Assembly (NCBI GenBank): GCA_021018815.1
Contig: JAITYX010000007.1
Coordinates: forward strand, 6,697,001 to 6,761,000
Source of the DNA: Talinum fruticosum
Taxonomy: Eukaryota; Streptophyta; Magnoliopsida; Caryophyllales; Talinaceae
Direction: 5' to 3'
Length of the DNA: 64,000 bases
The notes beneath the pieces were generated by a model that saw nothing but the letters and a program-made list of their open reading frames with translations, did not search any database and was not told the origin of the DNA. The position numbers and the translations under genes were made by a program. Positions within the stretch are counted from its first letter, which is position 1. Every line of letters begins with the position of its first letter. Of the stretch, positions 46,592 through 58,300 are shown piece after piece.

Positions 46592-47534
46592 CTAGTATCT
46601 TTGAGTCGTTATATTTGAAATAGAGCCTGAGAGCGATTAAATTTGAAGGGTTTGTTTAGAAAGGGTGTAGAGATAAGAAGGGGATGAGTTAATATGATTA
46701 GTGAGAAGTAAAATTTAAATTAGGAAGAAGTATTACTACAATAAGAGTTTGTAATCCATTCATGTTTGGAAATTGACAAGTTGGTATATATAATCCTTAT
46801 TTTTGTATTCGGAAAAAAATGAAAGTTACTCGTTTTGTTTGGGCCATAAAAAATAAAAAAAAAATCATTTTTGTTTTGACATACTGACTTTTCCCTCTTT
46901 TACACCTCAAAAATAGGACTTCAAATGGCTCCTAAATATGACTCATTTCACCGAAATTATTTATAAACTCATTATTACTCATGCATTTAAATCCTGATTT
47001 GGTGTGTGGAGATTTTAGGATTAATTGATATGGCTGGCTGCAGGTGTACATGTAAAATATGACCTCGCTCGTACTCTTCGCACTCCTCATCTTTCCATGT
47101 AAATGATTGAGCATAAGTAGACAATTCGCTTCCTTTTTTTCAGCCTCGTATTTGTTGTGCATACTTACTTTTAATACATTATATTTTCCATTATTCGTCA
47201 AAATATCAACTCCTATTTATTATACCAAGCCTTAATGAAATAATACCATGAAAAGATTTCCTCAAAAATAAAAAAATTTGTTTATTATTATGGTCAATCG
47301 ATCATGACACATTTAATTAATAAAATCTCTGTATTTTCATGTTGAGAGCTGAGCTTCAAATTAAAGCAAAACTTTTTCAATTCTTTTTAAGGGGACCATG
47401 TATATTGTAGTTTCATACTCATACTCTCGAGACACTACCAAAAAATATTTATGATTTTCGAACAAGTATAAAATTTTAACCCAATTCAAACAGGAACAAG
47501 AGAGAATTCATCTTAAGCTCAAGCTAAAACACTC
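46592..47534. other. AT-rich intergenic DNA, no gene seen
   Basis: Nothing was recognised; the minus-strand frame at 46932-47201 has no known similarity. Confidence 0.45.
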
Positions 47535-47702
47535 TTAGGGCTCGTTTGGTATGGAAGAAATAGAATGGAACTTGAAACTTTTTTTAAGTTTCTTCTTAAG
47601 CTGTTTGGTATGAGTTTTATTTTTTATTTTTTTATGGTGGAAATTGAAATCTAGGAGTATCAAGGCCCTGTTTCATTTAGGTAGAAGGAATTGTGAGATT
47701 GT

Positions 47703-47780
47703 AAAGAGTTGTAAGCAAAGTTATAAGGAGTTGTAAGCAAAGTTTTGAGGAGTTGTAAGGAGTTGTGAGGAACTATGAGG
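47703..47780. repeat. Short tandem repeat of about 22 bases
   Basis: AGTTGTAAGCAAAGTTATAAGG, written here as AGTTGTAAGC then AAAGTTATAAGG, is followed by a near-copy and two shortened copies. It is non-coding. Confidence 0.6.
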
Positions 47781-48649
47781 CCGTAAATTAAAACTAAATG
47801 GAATAGGATGATAAGTCTCACATAAAACCCAGGAATTGGAACCCCCAACTTCCAAGAGGGATGAAGTAGGGGATCAAAATATATTTTTCTAAAAAAGGAA
47901 AATTCTTCCTACAAAGAACTTGGAGCATATTTCACATCTACGGTGAAGCCACCGAGTGAGAGGTGTCGGACATGGTCGCATGCACCTCATCTCCTATGAC
48001 GAGGAAGATATCCTCCACCGCCGACGTGGCTGCTCCACCAATGCTTCGTTTCCACCGGCATTTTCCAATCTAGTCTTCAAGTCCAGTTTCTCTCTCCTCT
48101 CGACTATCAACACTACAACAATTTATTATAAGGACCGGGAGCTCACTCACAAATAATAAAACAAGAACAAAGAAAAAAATGGGTTGCCCATGCTGCCGAC
48201 ACGGTTCGTGTCAACCGACATAGCCAGCCCGTGCTCGTTGTCGGCCAGGGTGCCCTTTTGGCTTTTGGCCTACACACCCTGTTCTAAATGCCTTTGAGTC
48301 GAGTTCATCGTTCCTCGCTTCGAAATGCAATTTTCTATGCCCGAAACATCTATTAGGCTACACATATGCTCACATTTCTCTCTCATTCTCTCGCCTTCAA
48401 TTGCAATGACCTTGTCATCGAGAGAACCTTTACAATGCCCCCCATATGATCTTTCTTTGTTTATGGTTGGTGAATCGAAGCTCTCAATGAATTTAGGGTC
48501 TGGTTCAATTGGTTAATGTGATGGGAAGGTCATTAATATAGGAACCACTTTTAACTACAGTTAAAACGACATTAAACCGCGGTTAACCGGCGTCGTGTAT
48601 GTGGCCGTCATTGTATGTATCATCTTTTACTAAGGTTCGAAACCATATT

Positions 48650-48865
48650 AATAGGTTCCCATATGATGACGGTTCAGATGGAAAACCATCGTCATAGGTC
48701 ACTATATGACGACAGTTCTTACATTATAACTATCGTCATATATGACCTATGACGATTGTTCTTACATTAGAACCGTCCTCATAGGTCCTCGCCAAAATAG
48801 TTTACGCAGGGCATATGATGACGGTTCTAATATAAGAATTGTCGTCATAGGTCTGTATTTTTTTA
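48650..48865. repeat. Left subterminal repeats of the CACTA element
   Basis: At least six copies of ATATGACGACGGTTC or its complement GAACCGTCGTCATA, with variation, in alternating orientation. Confidence 0.8.
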
Positions 48866-49130
48866 ATAGTTTTGTTTTTGTTTTCCGTTCCCCTTGTACA
48901 AAATACATCACAACTTACACAAGTAACAACCAATAGTCTCAATTTTCCAATATATACAAATTATTTCTCACTTACTACAACCACAACAAGTCCCATCTTG
49001 AAGAAGTTCGACAACACAATTCCATATTTCAGAATAAGTTCCAACAAAGAATATATTACGAAAGTAATACGGTTGTTAGTCCTAAGATGGACTTTTTGGC
49101 ATAAAGTATCGAAAAAGGAATACACAAACA

Positions 49131-49510
49131 GGACATCTCACCAGCGAGTATCTATCTCCTTTATCATTTTCCCAAAGTGATGTTCCTCTCATGTACTGCT
49201 CGCTTAGAGTAAAGATTAGCAACGAAAACAGGACATCTCATCGGTAGTATCTATCTCCTTTATCATTTTCCTAAAGTGATACTCCTCTCATGTACTTGCT
49301 CGCTTAGAGTCAAGATTAGCAACGAAAACAGGACATCTCACCAGTAGTATCTATCTCCTTTATCATTTTCCTAAAGCGATGCTCCTCTCATGTACTGCTC
49401 GCTTAGAGTAAAGATTAGCAACGAAAACAGGACATCTCACTAGCAGTATCTATCTCCTTTATCATTTTTCTAAAGTGATGCTCCTCTCATGTACTTGCTC
49501 GCTTAAAGTT
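49131..49510. repeat. Four tandem ~100-bp repeats inside the CACTA element
   Basis: GGACATCTCA begins each unit at 49131, 49231, 49331 and 49430. Each continues with TATCTATCTCCTTTATCATT and CATGTACT(T)GCTCGCTTAGAG. The periods are 100, 100 and 99 bases. The third to fourth copies are well conserved; the last is cut short. Confidence 0.92.
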
Positions 49511-49545
49511 CGTGCGGCGTAGACTGGACAACATGCACCTTAATA

Positions 49546-49925
49546 ACTGTTAAAAACATTAAGCGGGAGTAAAGATTAGCAACGAAAACCGAGAAAAGCA
49601 TAAAGCAACAATTATCCGGAAGAAATATGTACAAGAAAATTTACTCGAAAAGGCTTAGTCCATTTGATCGTCGTCGAATGAGGATCTTTTACCTTTCCAT
49701 TGGAAAGCTTAGTCCTTATTTTGCCTTTTGGAGTTCATGTAGGGGTAAAGGTCGACAACATAAAAGCTGATAAAAACATTAAGCGGGAGCTGAGATTAGC
49801 AACCAAAACCGAGAAAAGTGTTAAGCAACAATTATCCACAAGAAACATTACTCGAATGATGGTCCTCATCCAATGATGATCTTCTACCCTTCCAATTGGA
49901 CAGCTTAGTCCTTATTTTGATCCTC
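49546..49925. repeat. Diverged direct repeat pair (~150 bases) inside the CACTA element
   Basis: ACATTAAGCGGGAG, AGATTAGCAACGAAAACCGA and AGCAACAATTATCC occur near 49556-49620 and again near 49780-49840. Both are followed by a CTTTCCATTGGAAAGCTTAG-type phrase and CTTAGTCCTTATTTTG. AGATTAGCAACGAAAAC is also part of the 100-bp units just upstream. Confidence 0.75.
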
Positions 49926-49959
49926 ATCGAACACAATCATCTGTTTACATGAATACTAC

Positions 49960-52900
49960 AAGTCAAAAATAATGAAAAGCAAGCTGCAATTTCTAAAACA
50001 AGCAACAATATTGGATATCATCCGAAATAAAATTAATGTTCTTACCGAGTTGATATAATTATATGGTTTATGCCTTTTTCTCCCTCCTTTAGACTTATCT
50101 TCAATATATATGCCCTCTTGATGGTCAACCCTTAAATATAATTCTTCAAAATTGGGATCCTCATTTTTGACAGGCATTCCTAAGGAGAAGGGTGGGGTTT
50201 CCTCTACAAACTCTCACACATTTTCACCATCCCCACCAGCAACGTACCTCTTCCCTTGAAGAATAATACACCACTTATTATTGGCCGGGTCCTCAATGTA
50301 GAATACTTGTCTTGCTTGGGATGCCATAACGAATTGATCCCCTTTAGGCCCTTCTCTTGTGAGATCAACCATCGTGAATTCTATCTCATCAACTCAAACG
50401 TCGTTGTTATTATCAACCTATTTGCACCAGTAAACATGCTCACATAAGTCAACACAGTCTAGCTCCCATATCTCCTCAATGACTCCGTAATATGACATTT
50501 TAGCTACAACGAGATTATTTTCCTTGGAGCTGGAAACATGAAGTGCATGAGCCTCTAATGTGACCCCATTATTTTGCGAGGTGCTCCTATTGTCCTAGCT
50601 CTTTGTGTAAAAAGAGTACCCATTGATATCATACCCACGGTAAGGTATGACTTCCAACTACGGTCTTCCACCCAAGCTTACTAATGTGTGCGAGATATGT
50701 TCTCGTTATTCTTCTAATTGGCTAGTGATGACTCTATCTCGTGAACTAGTTGACAAATGTGCGTTTATGATGGGTCGATACCCACGTCTCATTTTTTCCT
50801 CGGTATTGTCTCCTTATGAGGGAATTGTGCTCATCAATGAGCGACTGCACTTCATCTCTGTTTAGTAGAATATAAAGATATACTTGATCCCTCATATCCC
50901 GACTGATTGTTAGAACCGCTAGCCTCAGCTTCCCTGCCCACCGATCTTCCCTATAAATCGATGTTTTGGAATACCAACTTCTTCCATTTGGAGGTAGTAT
51001 TCATAGCAGAACTCGACACACTCCTCAATTGTGTATGCCTCAACAATGTACGCTTCGGGTGGTAATGATTTCTAACATACCCTTTGAGAATTTTCATAAA
51101 ACGTTCAAAAGGGCACATCCATTAATAAAAAACTGGGCCACAAAATCGTACTTCTCTCACCAAATGGACAACTAGGTGCACCATGATATCAAAAAAGAAC
51201 GTGAGAAGTACATCTCAAGTTGGCACAATGTAATGATCACGCCGCACTAAAGATCATCCAATTTCTCCAAGTCAACGACTTTGTTGCATATGACATTGAA
51301 GAACAAGCAAAGTCTTGTGATCGCCTGTCTCGACATATTTGGGCATCACGGCTCGGATAGTCACCGACAGTATTTGTTGAATCAAAGCATGACAATCGTG
51401 AGATTTAAGACCAATTAATCTATAATTAGATATCGAAATGAGTCTATTGATGTTTGAAGAATATCCCTGTCGCACTTTGAGTTTCTTCAAAGTCTTACAC
51501 AAATGTTGTTTTTCCTTCTACTCAATGTGTAAGACGCCGAAGACAAATATGTTCTCTTCCTCTTTGGTTGTGGTGCAAATTCCTCTCGTATTCCCATTTT
51601 ACACATATCGACTCATGCTTTCTCTCCATCGTTGGTCTTCCCGGTATGTTCGGAAGAGTGTCGATGAGACTTTCACGGATTTTTTTCTTTATATGCATTA
51701 CATCAAGACTATGTCTCACATACAACTATTTCTAATATGGAAGATAAAAAAATATTGATCTCTTTTTCCACACACCGTTTTCGGATTGACATCGGTATGG
51801 CTTGTCGAACTCCACATGAAGATCCTTCACTTGTTCATATATTTGATGTCCTGTTAATGGAGTTGGAGCGAGAATCCATCTCGGTTTTACCATTGAAAGC
51901 CTTCTTTTTCTTACAATATTGATGGCAAAAGGGAAGAAACATTCAATGTCCGAGAGAGGCCGTCTTTTTCCGTGCTTAAGTTGATAGGAGCAAGTACCCT
52001 CTGCATAAATGGGGCATGCCTTGTGGCCTTTGATGGTGCATTCGAACAAGTTCTCGTACATGGGGAAGTCATTGATTGTGGTGAAAATCATAGCTCACAA
52101 TGTAAATTGCTCTTGGCGGTATGCATCGTAAACCGAAACACCTTCATCCCACAAAAGCTTGAAATCTTCAACAAAAGGCGCCAAGTACACATCTATATCC
52201 TTTCTTGACTTGTTTAGGCCCGGAAATGAGCATTGACAACATAATGCACTTGCACTTCATACACAACAATGACAATAGGTTGTAGATAACCAAAAGAACG
52301 AGCCAAGCTGTTGTGCTTGCTACGAGGTCACCGTGGGGTTTTTTCAATCCGTACAAAAGACCTAGACGTAGATTTCATGCTTCCTTACCAAATTCCGGGA
52401 ACAATGAATAAATCTTCTTCCATTGAGGAGAATAGTAACGTAGCTTGCCATCATAGACTCTTCGTTGGCATGCCATGTCAAGTTCTTGGCATCGGTTACA
52501 CTTGAAAACAAGCACTTAAACCTCGGTGTTATCGGCAAGTACCACAACACCTTTACAAGAGGTCCCTCAACACTCTCTCCATTGATATTTTTCATTTTGT
52601 ATTGAGGTACACCACACTTAGAACATTCGTGTCTATGCGCATGTTCTTTTCGATACAATATGAATCATTCGGGTAGACATGTATCTTCTTATACCCCATG
52701 CCCATAGTACGCAACATCCTCTTTGCCTCATATGTACGGTTGGGAAGGACATTGCCTTCCGGGAGTATATCATTGAGCACACTCAACAAGTCCGTGAAAC
52801 TTTTGTCACTCCAGCCATTAACCGTTTTCAAGTTCATCAACCTCGCTGATAAAGGGGTATGTTTATCACACCCGAGTACAGAGGCTTCTCCGAATCGGCT

Positions 52901-53166
52901 AACAATTGCTTCAATATGTGTGGTTGATCGACCGACTCACGTTCTACTCCACGAACTAGATCTTCGGTCAATCTTCTAATTCCATACTACTCGTTGGCTT
53001 CATTTTCGTCATACTCTTTATCTTCCTCTCGTACACCATTATTTATATATGACTCCTCCTCCATATTCCATACCCACACCTTATAAGTTGTGTCAAACTC
53101 ATGCCGATATGGGTGACCTTTTACAACCTTAGGGGTAATCTTGAGGAGTTGAAACACCTTAAACAT
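49960..53166 (-). pseudogene. TNP2-type CACTA transposase (Transposase_21, DUF4218, DUF4216), decayed
   Basis: The transposase cuts and pastes CACTA elements in the nucleus. Reading the minus strand downward, an N-terminal part from about 53166 contains MFKVFQLLK and WVWNMEEE, followed by VNGWSDKSFTDLLSVLNDIL, EGNVLPNRTYEAKRML and YKKIHVYPND (52840-52600), then CSKCGVPQY, VLWYLPITPRFKCLF and LTWHANEESM (52658-52440). TNP2 core pieces follow: MLSMLISGPKQ (52250-52210) and TINDFPMYENLFECTIKGHK with CPIYAEGTCSYQL (52091-51980). A DUF4218-like part has LIGLKSHDCHALIQQIL (51430-51370) and YVRNHYHP (about 51080). A DUF4216-like part has YGVIEEIWELD, FVMASQARQVFYIEDP and CIILQGKRYVAG (50490-50230), ending near GGRKRHKPYN. 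Many stops and shifts make it inactive as read. A TATAAAG at 54555-54561 on this strand could be the old promoter. Confidence 0.87.
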
Positions 53167-53169
53167 GGA

Positions 53170-54790
53170 AAAAAATATAGATTATTTTCCGAATTTGACG
53201 TCATATTCGACAACAATCTCTAGGACATTGTTAACACCATCATGATATTCTATACTCCTCCTATTGCTATAAACCCACGCTCGATCTATACCTTACCCAT
53301 AAACACAAGAAGTAATTCACCACATATAGTTCGATAAATACGTACTTATGCACAAATAATATGACATGAGCCTAAGATCCTTCTACGAGGATAGATGGTC
53401 CTAAACCCATTCAAGAATAATATGACCCTAGACCGTGTAACGAATCTTATTATACATTTGACGAAATTCCGGCAACATTTCCCTTAGTTCTTCAAGTACA
53501 ACATATGAAAAGAAGTGGCTAATGTATATATCCTTACTTAATTGTATTGTAACATAAGTAAAGATATACACATAAAACCTATCGTCATAATTGCACTCGA
53601 AGAACGAGAGGGGAAATGAGCAACGTGATATCTTGTCAAATGTATGATAAGATTATAATTGCCACACAACCTATTATCATATTATTCTCAAACTGTCCAA
53701 CACGGACAATTCAAAAACCTAAATACCAAGCTAATATCCTAAGCGCTAAACGCACATTTATGCACGTACCACGACCTAGGATAACTTGTTATTTACATAT
53801 TTTTGAACACGTTCTCCGAACTTCGAAATGCATACGATAATTTAATAAAGCATGCCATGAGGTAGTTAAAGAAAACTAAATGGATGACCTCAACATTTCA
53901 TTCATATTCATTTATATTGTCTTATGCATTACGTAAACTTCAAAAAAATCATGTACTCTAGTTTACGATCATGTACAATACAACAAACTTGCAACCAAAA
54001 AGGAAACCGAAAATTTAAATAATTGGATAAATTAGTCCACCCCAACATCAACTTATCAAAATAAATAAATTTGATAATAAATTTATCTTTATGACAAGTA
54101 TTTGGGGAGATCCCTATATCCAAATACCTTTTCAATTTTTACATTTTCACCTTTATATTTTCTCTCTTTTCATTTTTACACCCTAAATCACAAATTTTTC
54201 TATTTCCCCATACCCTAAACCATAAATATTTATATTTCTATAAACTTCTAAACCCATTTCTCAAAATCTCAAACATTTCATAAATTTTCAACTTAATAAA
54301 CTAAACAAATGTTACACACTTTCTCAATATTCAACATTTTAACAAAAATTCAACATTTCAACATTCTCTAAGCTTACCCACATTCTCAACATTCACATAA
54401 TTACCAAAAATACATTCATTATATAAAACCTTGTAAATAACTTAAAGCGAAAAATAAAAAAGGATAAAGATTCATACCGTAAGAACGAGGAAAACAACGG
54501 CGAGAGAGAGCAAGAGGATTCACGGTGAAACACAAACGGTCACCGACGCAAATACTTTATAAGAGAAGATAGCTACAAGAAAGAGGAGAGACGAAAGGAT
54601 ATAGCCAGTGAGTGAAACGAAACGAAGAACAAGAGGAATAACGACGATGATAACTTACCGACAAGAATTACTTCGAGCGGATCTAGATCCGAGTAGTAAT
54701 GAACGAGAGTGAACTGTGGAGAGCGATAAAACCTAGAGTAGATAGCAAATGTGGGCGTGGAAATAGCAGTTATGTTCTCGGGTTTTTAGA
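53170..54790. other. CACTA element interior upstream of the transposase
   Basis: Mostly AT-rich with no second recognised protein, such as a TNPA-like or Ulp1-like product. A GA-rich, GC-richer stretch at 54480-54730 precedes the subterminal repeats and may be the 5' leader of the transposase gene. Confidence 0.45.
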
Positions 54791-54950
54791 TGTATTTGAA
54801 AGACATATGACGACGGTTCTTTAAGATGAACTATCGCCCTATGTCTTGATGAATACATTTGACGACAGTTCTTTGCTCGAACCGTCGTCAAATGTTTCAA
54901 CAATACATGTGACAACGGTTCATCTTAAAGAACCGTTGTCATATGTCTTA
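54790..54950. repeat. Right subterminal repeats of the CACTA element
   Basis: ATATGACGACGGTTCTTTAA, GAACCGTCGTCAAATG, GTGACAACGGTTC and AAGAACCGTTGTCATATG follow in alternating orientation and can pair with one another. Confidence 0.8.
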
Positions 54951-55370
54951 CACAATGCCGGTTATTTACAAAAATGCCACCTGTCCATTTTCCATGACGG
55001 TTTGTCCTTTTAACCTCGTTAAAGACCCATCGTTAAAAGTGATTTCTTTAATAGTGGTTCCGCAGAAAGGAGGAGGGGGTGACGGTCACGCTATAACCGG
55101 CAACTAGCCACCGGTGACTTGCTGACATCGATGGAGGCAGCAAGAGGTGATGATGATTGGGTTACCACTGACCTCTTACGGCCAGTGGTGGATGGTGATG
55201 AAGCGGAGCAGTGGGGTTTTGATTTTTTATTTTTGGATAAAAATACTATTAATTTCATTCCTTTCCTCTACCAAGCACATGAATTCAAAATTCAAGTTAC
55301 ATTTATAATCCCCTAGAAATCATTCCCTAATTTCATTACATTATATTTTTCTACACCAAACATGGCCTTA

Positions 55371-58300
55371 ATAATGTACCTTCCATATAAGTGGTTACTA
55401 ACTCTTTATTATAAAAAAATTTTCTTTTTTTCTAAAAAAGTAGCATCATACGTATATCTATCAAGTCCAAAATTACATCAATTATTCCTCTTCCTTTGTA
55501 TTTTCCTCTTTGCACAACTGTATTTCACACATACTGCTCCAGATTGTTACGTATGACACCTATAAGTCTTTCTATATTGCCCTACCAGTCTCTGCATTAC
55601 CCCAGAAATATCACAGAACATCACACTCAATAATTAACATAATTAATTGCATTGGCCAACAAAATATGAATTCCAAACTCAAATGTCAACACCAATTTAA
55701 TCAACTGGGGACCTTTTCGAGTAATTCAAAATAAAATCATGATCATTAAATTTGGCAATTTTGGAAATGTATAGGAAAATTACAAGACAATTATGAGTGA
55801 GTTTTTACGCAAACGTCACCAATAAAAATTCAGATAAATATGTATTACAAAAATTGCACTATTTAACAGTGTTTATTGTATCAAATGCAGATTTGATAGG
55901 TCCCCGTTCAAAAATTATCGATTAAAGATTAGACAAGAAACAATAAGTTCAGGGGAGACCCCAGTCAAAATGAATAGTTAGTTGTGTTGTCTATTACTTG
56001 CCATTGTTACCTTATTCTTTTTCATATTTCTTTGTAGTTGACAAACATTTTCATAGAAATTTTGACGTGGGTTTATTGAAAATCTATTTTTTAATTTGTT
56101 ATAAGGTATACAAGAAGAAGACTACCTACTTTTATATCTTCGATTTCAGAGCCTACTGATCGAAAAAGGGATCTATTGAAGTCAATGAGAATTGTGATTA
56201 CTATTGAATGGCTGAATTTTGGGATGGTCGACATCCAGGCCACATAGTACAGGTAGTCATCGCACTTTAATTTGGAACCCTCAATCAGACAATTTTTCAT
56301 CAATCAAGGTCGAAGGAGTAATTTTTGTATGTTTGTGCATGGGCATCCATGCATGCTTAAAGCTGCTTTATGCTAGCTATATATAGAGATGTATAACAAC
56401 AATGCAAAATTATATGGTGCAAAAATATTTTCTCCAAATGGGAAGAACGTTGGACAAAAGAATCCTTCGTGGAAACTATTTCGAAATTGGGAAATAGGCA
56501 TGCTTGTGTCTTGAAGGTGCCATTAGTAAGTAACTACAATGTTATTTCAAATTTATAGTACGCGAAATTGCTTCTCTGTATATTCTTCTCATTTGAGCAA
56601 CTCTCAATGTGGGGGCGTGTGGCTTTAATAATTAGATGTTAACTTTATCAAAGAAGCAACGCATGCGTATAAACTCCTACATACATAAAACCGAATAACA
56701 ATAAATTGAGTAATACAGTACATACTAACGGCCTGTAAATTTATCGATAATATATAGACAAATTCATTTTTCGCATAATAATTCATACAATGAATGTTAG
56801 AGAGGTGGTTTCATTCAATTCATATGCATTACCATATCATAATTCATAAATAAGTGAACATAATTAGATAAGATGTTATATAAAATCAAAACAAAAGAAT
56901 ATATTTTAGTAAAATAATATTTTGAGCAATAATAAAATTAAATGGAAATATTTATGAATATATTACCATCAATTGCATCACATTCACTTGTTCCCTAGTT
57001 AGCATCTGTGACTCCAAGGAAACAAAATGTGAAGTGGTGGGTAGTGAAGTGTCCATTCGCATAGCTTATAAGCTATTTACTGCAGTATATCGTATTAATT
57101 ATTCACATGTTTTTTCAATTCAATAAGTTAATCAATTTATCTTTGACAAAAAGTCATAATAATATATGAATGTAAATCTAGAAGCTTCTTTTTTTTTTTA
57201 AGAGATGCTTATCAGCTTATTTGGAGTTGCTTATCAGCTTACGTAAGCTGATCTAAATACATTTTGTATTAAATATTCATTTTTTTGTATTGAATATTCA
57301 TGTAGATCCCTTCACGTAGGTAATGACTTTGAAAATGAGGGCTCTAAATAATGCCCTTTTGAAGAAAAAACAAAATCATCTAAGAGTAGTTATTGAAGAT
57401 ATTTTGTTATTTGGGTACTCGGAGGCAAAAATAAGACAAGGACCAAGTCTAACAAGAATATAACTTAGTGAACATTTATATCTTAAACTAAATTGATGAT
57501 ATAAGCAAATTATAATAATTGAGTTTATAATTAATAAAGTGTTAATTGAGTTGGTAACTCTTTCGTCCCAAGTATCGAGGAAAATACAAGTTTGAACATG
57601 TAGAAGCAGTTTTAGTCGTTAAAAAAAAACATAAATTGACTTTTACAACAAATGTTCCACTTTTATTCTTTTTTTTTTTCATTTTAATTGACACTTGGCG
57701 ACTGTGAGGTAATAAGCAAATACAACTACATGACAAATTTTAAGTTAAATGACTAAATTATCCCTCAGAAAAGTCAATGAAAAAGAAAGAGAGAGAAGAA
57801 GAATAATTAATATAAGGACAAAATAGAAAAATTAATCATTAATATGTCAATAAAATTGTAAAAGAATATCTTACATAACATAGGTGGGTTGGTGGCAATA
57901 GAAAGTTTCATAGTGCAGACCTCAAGGCTATGATTATATCGTGTCATTGAGGGCAAAATTGAAAGGTAACTAGAGATGCTTAATTTAAATTTCGAGCTAC
58001 AAAGTTGAAGGTCCTCGGCCTTGACTCTTCTACATATATTTTTTTGGCTCGAGTTTAATTAAGGGTGGATAAATACTAATACTTTAAACGAGATTTTATC
58101 TTAAAATTAAATTATTTGAAAGAGTTTAACGCAAACGAAACAATGTGGTAAATAATATTGGGACTAAGTCTTCCTTAGCTTAGTGCATATTATGCTGACG
58201 TAACAACAATGTCTGATCATCAAGATTTAGATATTCTCCGACCTAAAATATCAAATGGAATCATGCTTGTGGCGGATCCTTCGACTTCAAAGATACTATA

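Larger units (their letters stand above)
48546..55056 (-). mobile_element. CACTA (En/Spm) DNA transposon, decayed, about 6.5 kb
   Basis: The right end read inward is CACTATTAAAGAAATCACTT then TTAACGATGG; the left end reads CACTTTTAACTACAG, which equals the right end with its first 15 bases collapsed between two CACT repeats. Subterminal zones of about 200 bases at both ends (48650-48865, 54790-54950) carry TATGACGACGGTTCT-type motifs in both orientations, as CACTA elements do for transposase binding. Inside is a TNP2-type transposase on the minus strand (49960-53166) and tandem repeats (49131-49510). The extension of the inverted match outward to GGAACCACT / AGTGGTTCC leaves the exact boundary and the 3-bp duplication unclear. 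Confidence 0.85.
47538..55367. mobile_element. PIF/Harbinger-like outer element with TTA duplications, carrying a nested CACTA element
   Basis: The left terminus GGGCTCGTTTGG (preceded by TTA, 47535-47537) and inverted right terminus GGCCATGTTTGG (followed by TTA, 55368-55370) agree at 9 of 12 bases. The right arm (55250-55367) belongs to the same MITE family as 3310-3493 and 38220-38385. Removing the CACTA element leaves about 1.3 kb. Alternatively, the two ends are unrelated Harbinger-type MITEs that happen to flank the CACTA. No Harbinger transposase was seen. Confidence 0.45.

Noticed and set aside
48111..48132. CACTACAACAATTTATTA considered as the left end of the CACTA element
   Set aside because: It starts like a CACTA terminus, but the sequence at 48541-48560 matches the right end better and lies directly next to the subterminal repeats. 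It may be a separate remnant.
49131..49510. Considered as a CRISPR-like array because of regular 100-base period
   Set aside because: The whole unit is repeated with no unique spacers, within a plant CACTA transposon; it is an ordinary tandem repeat.
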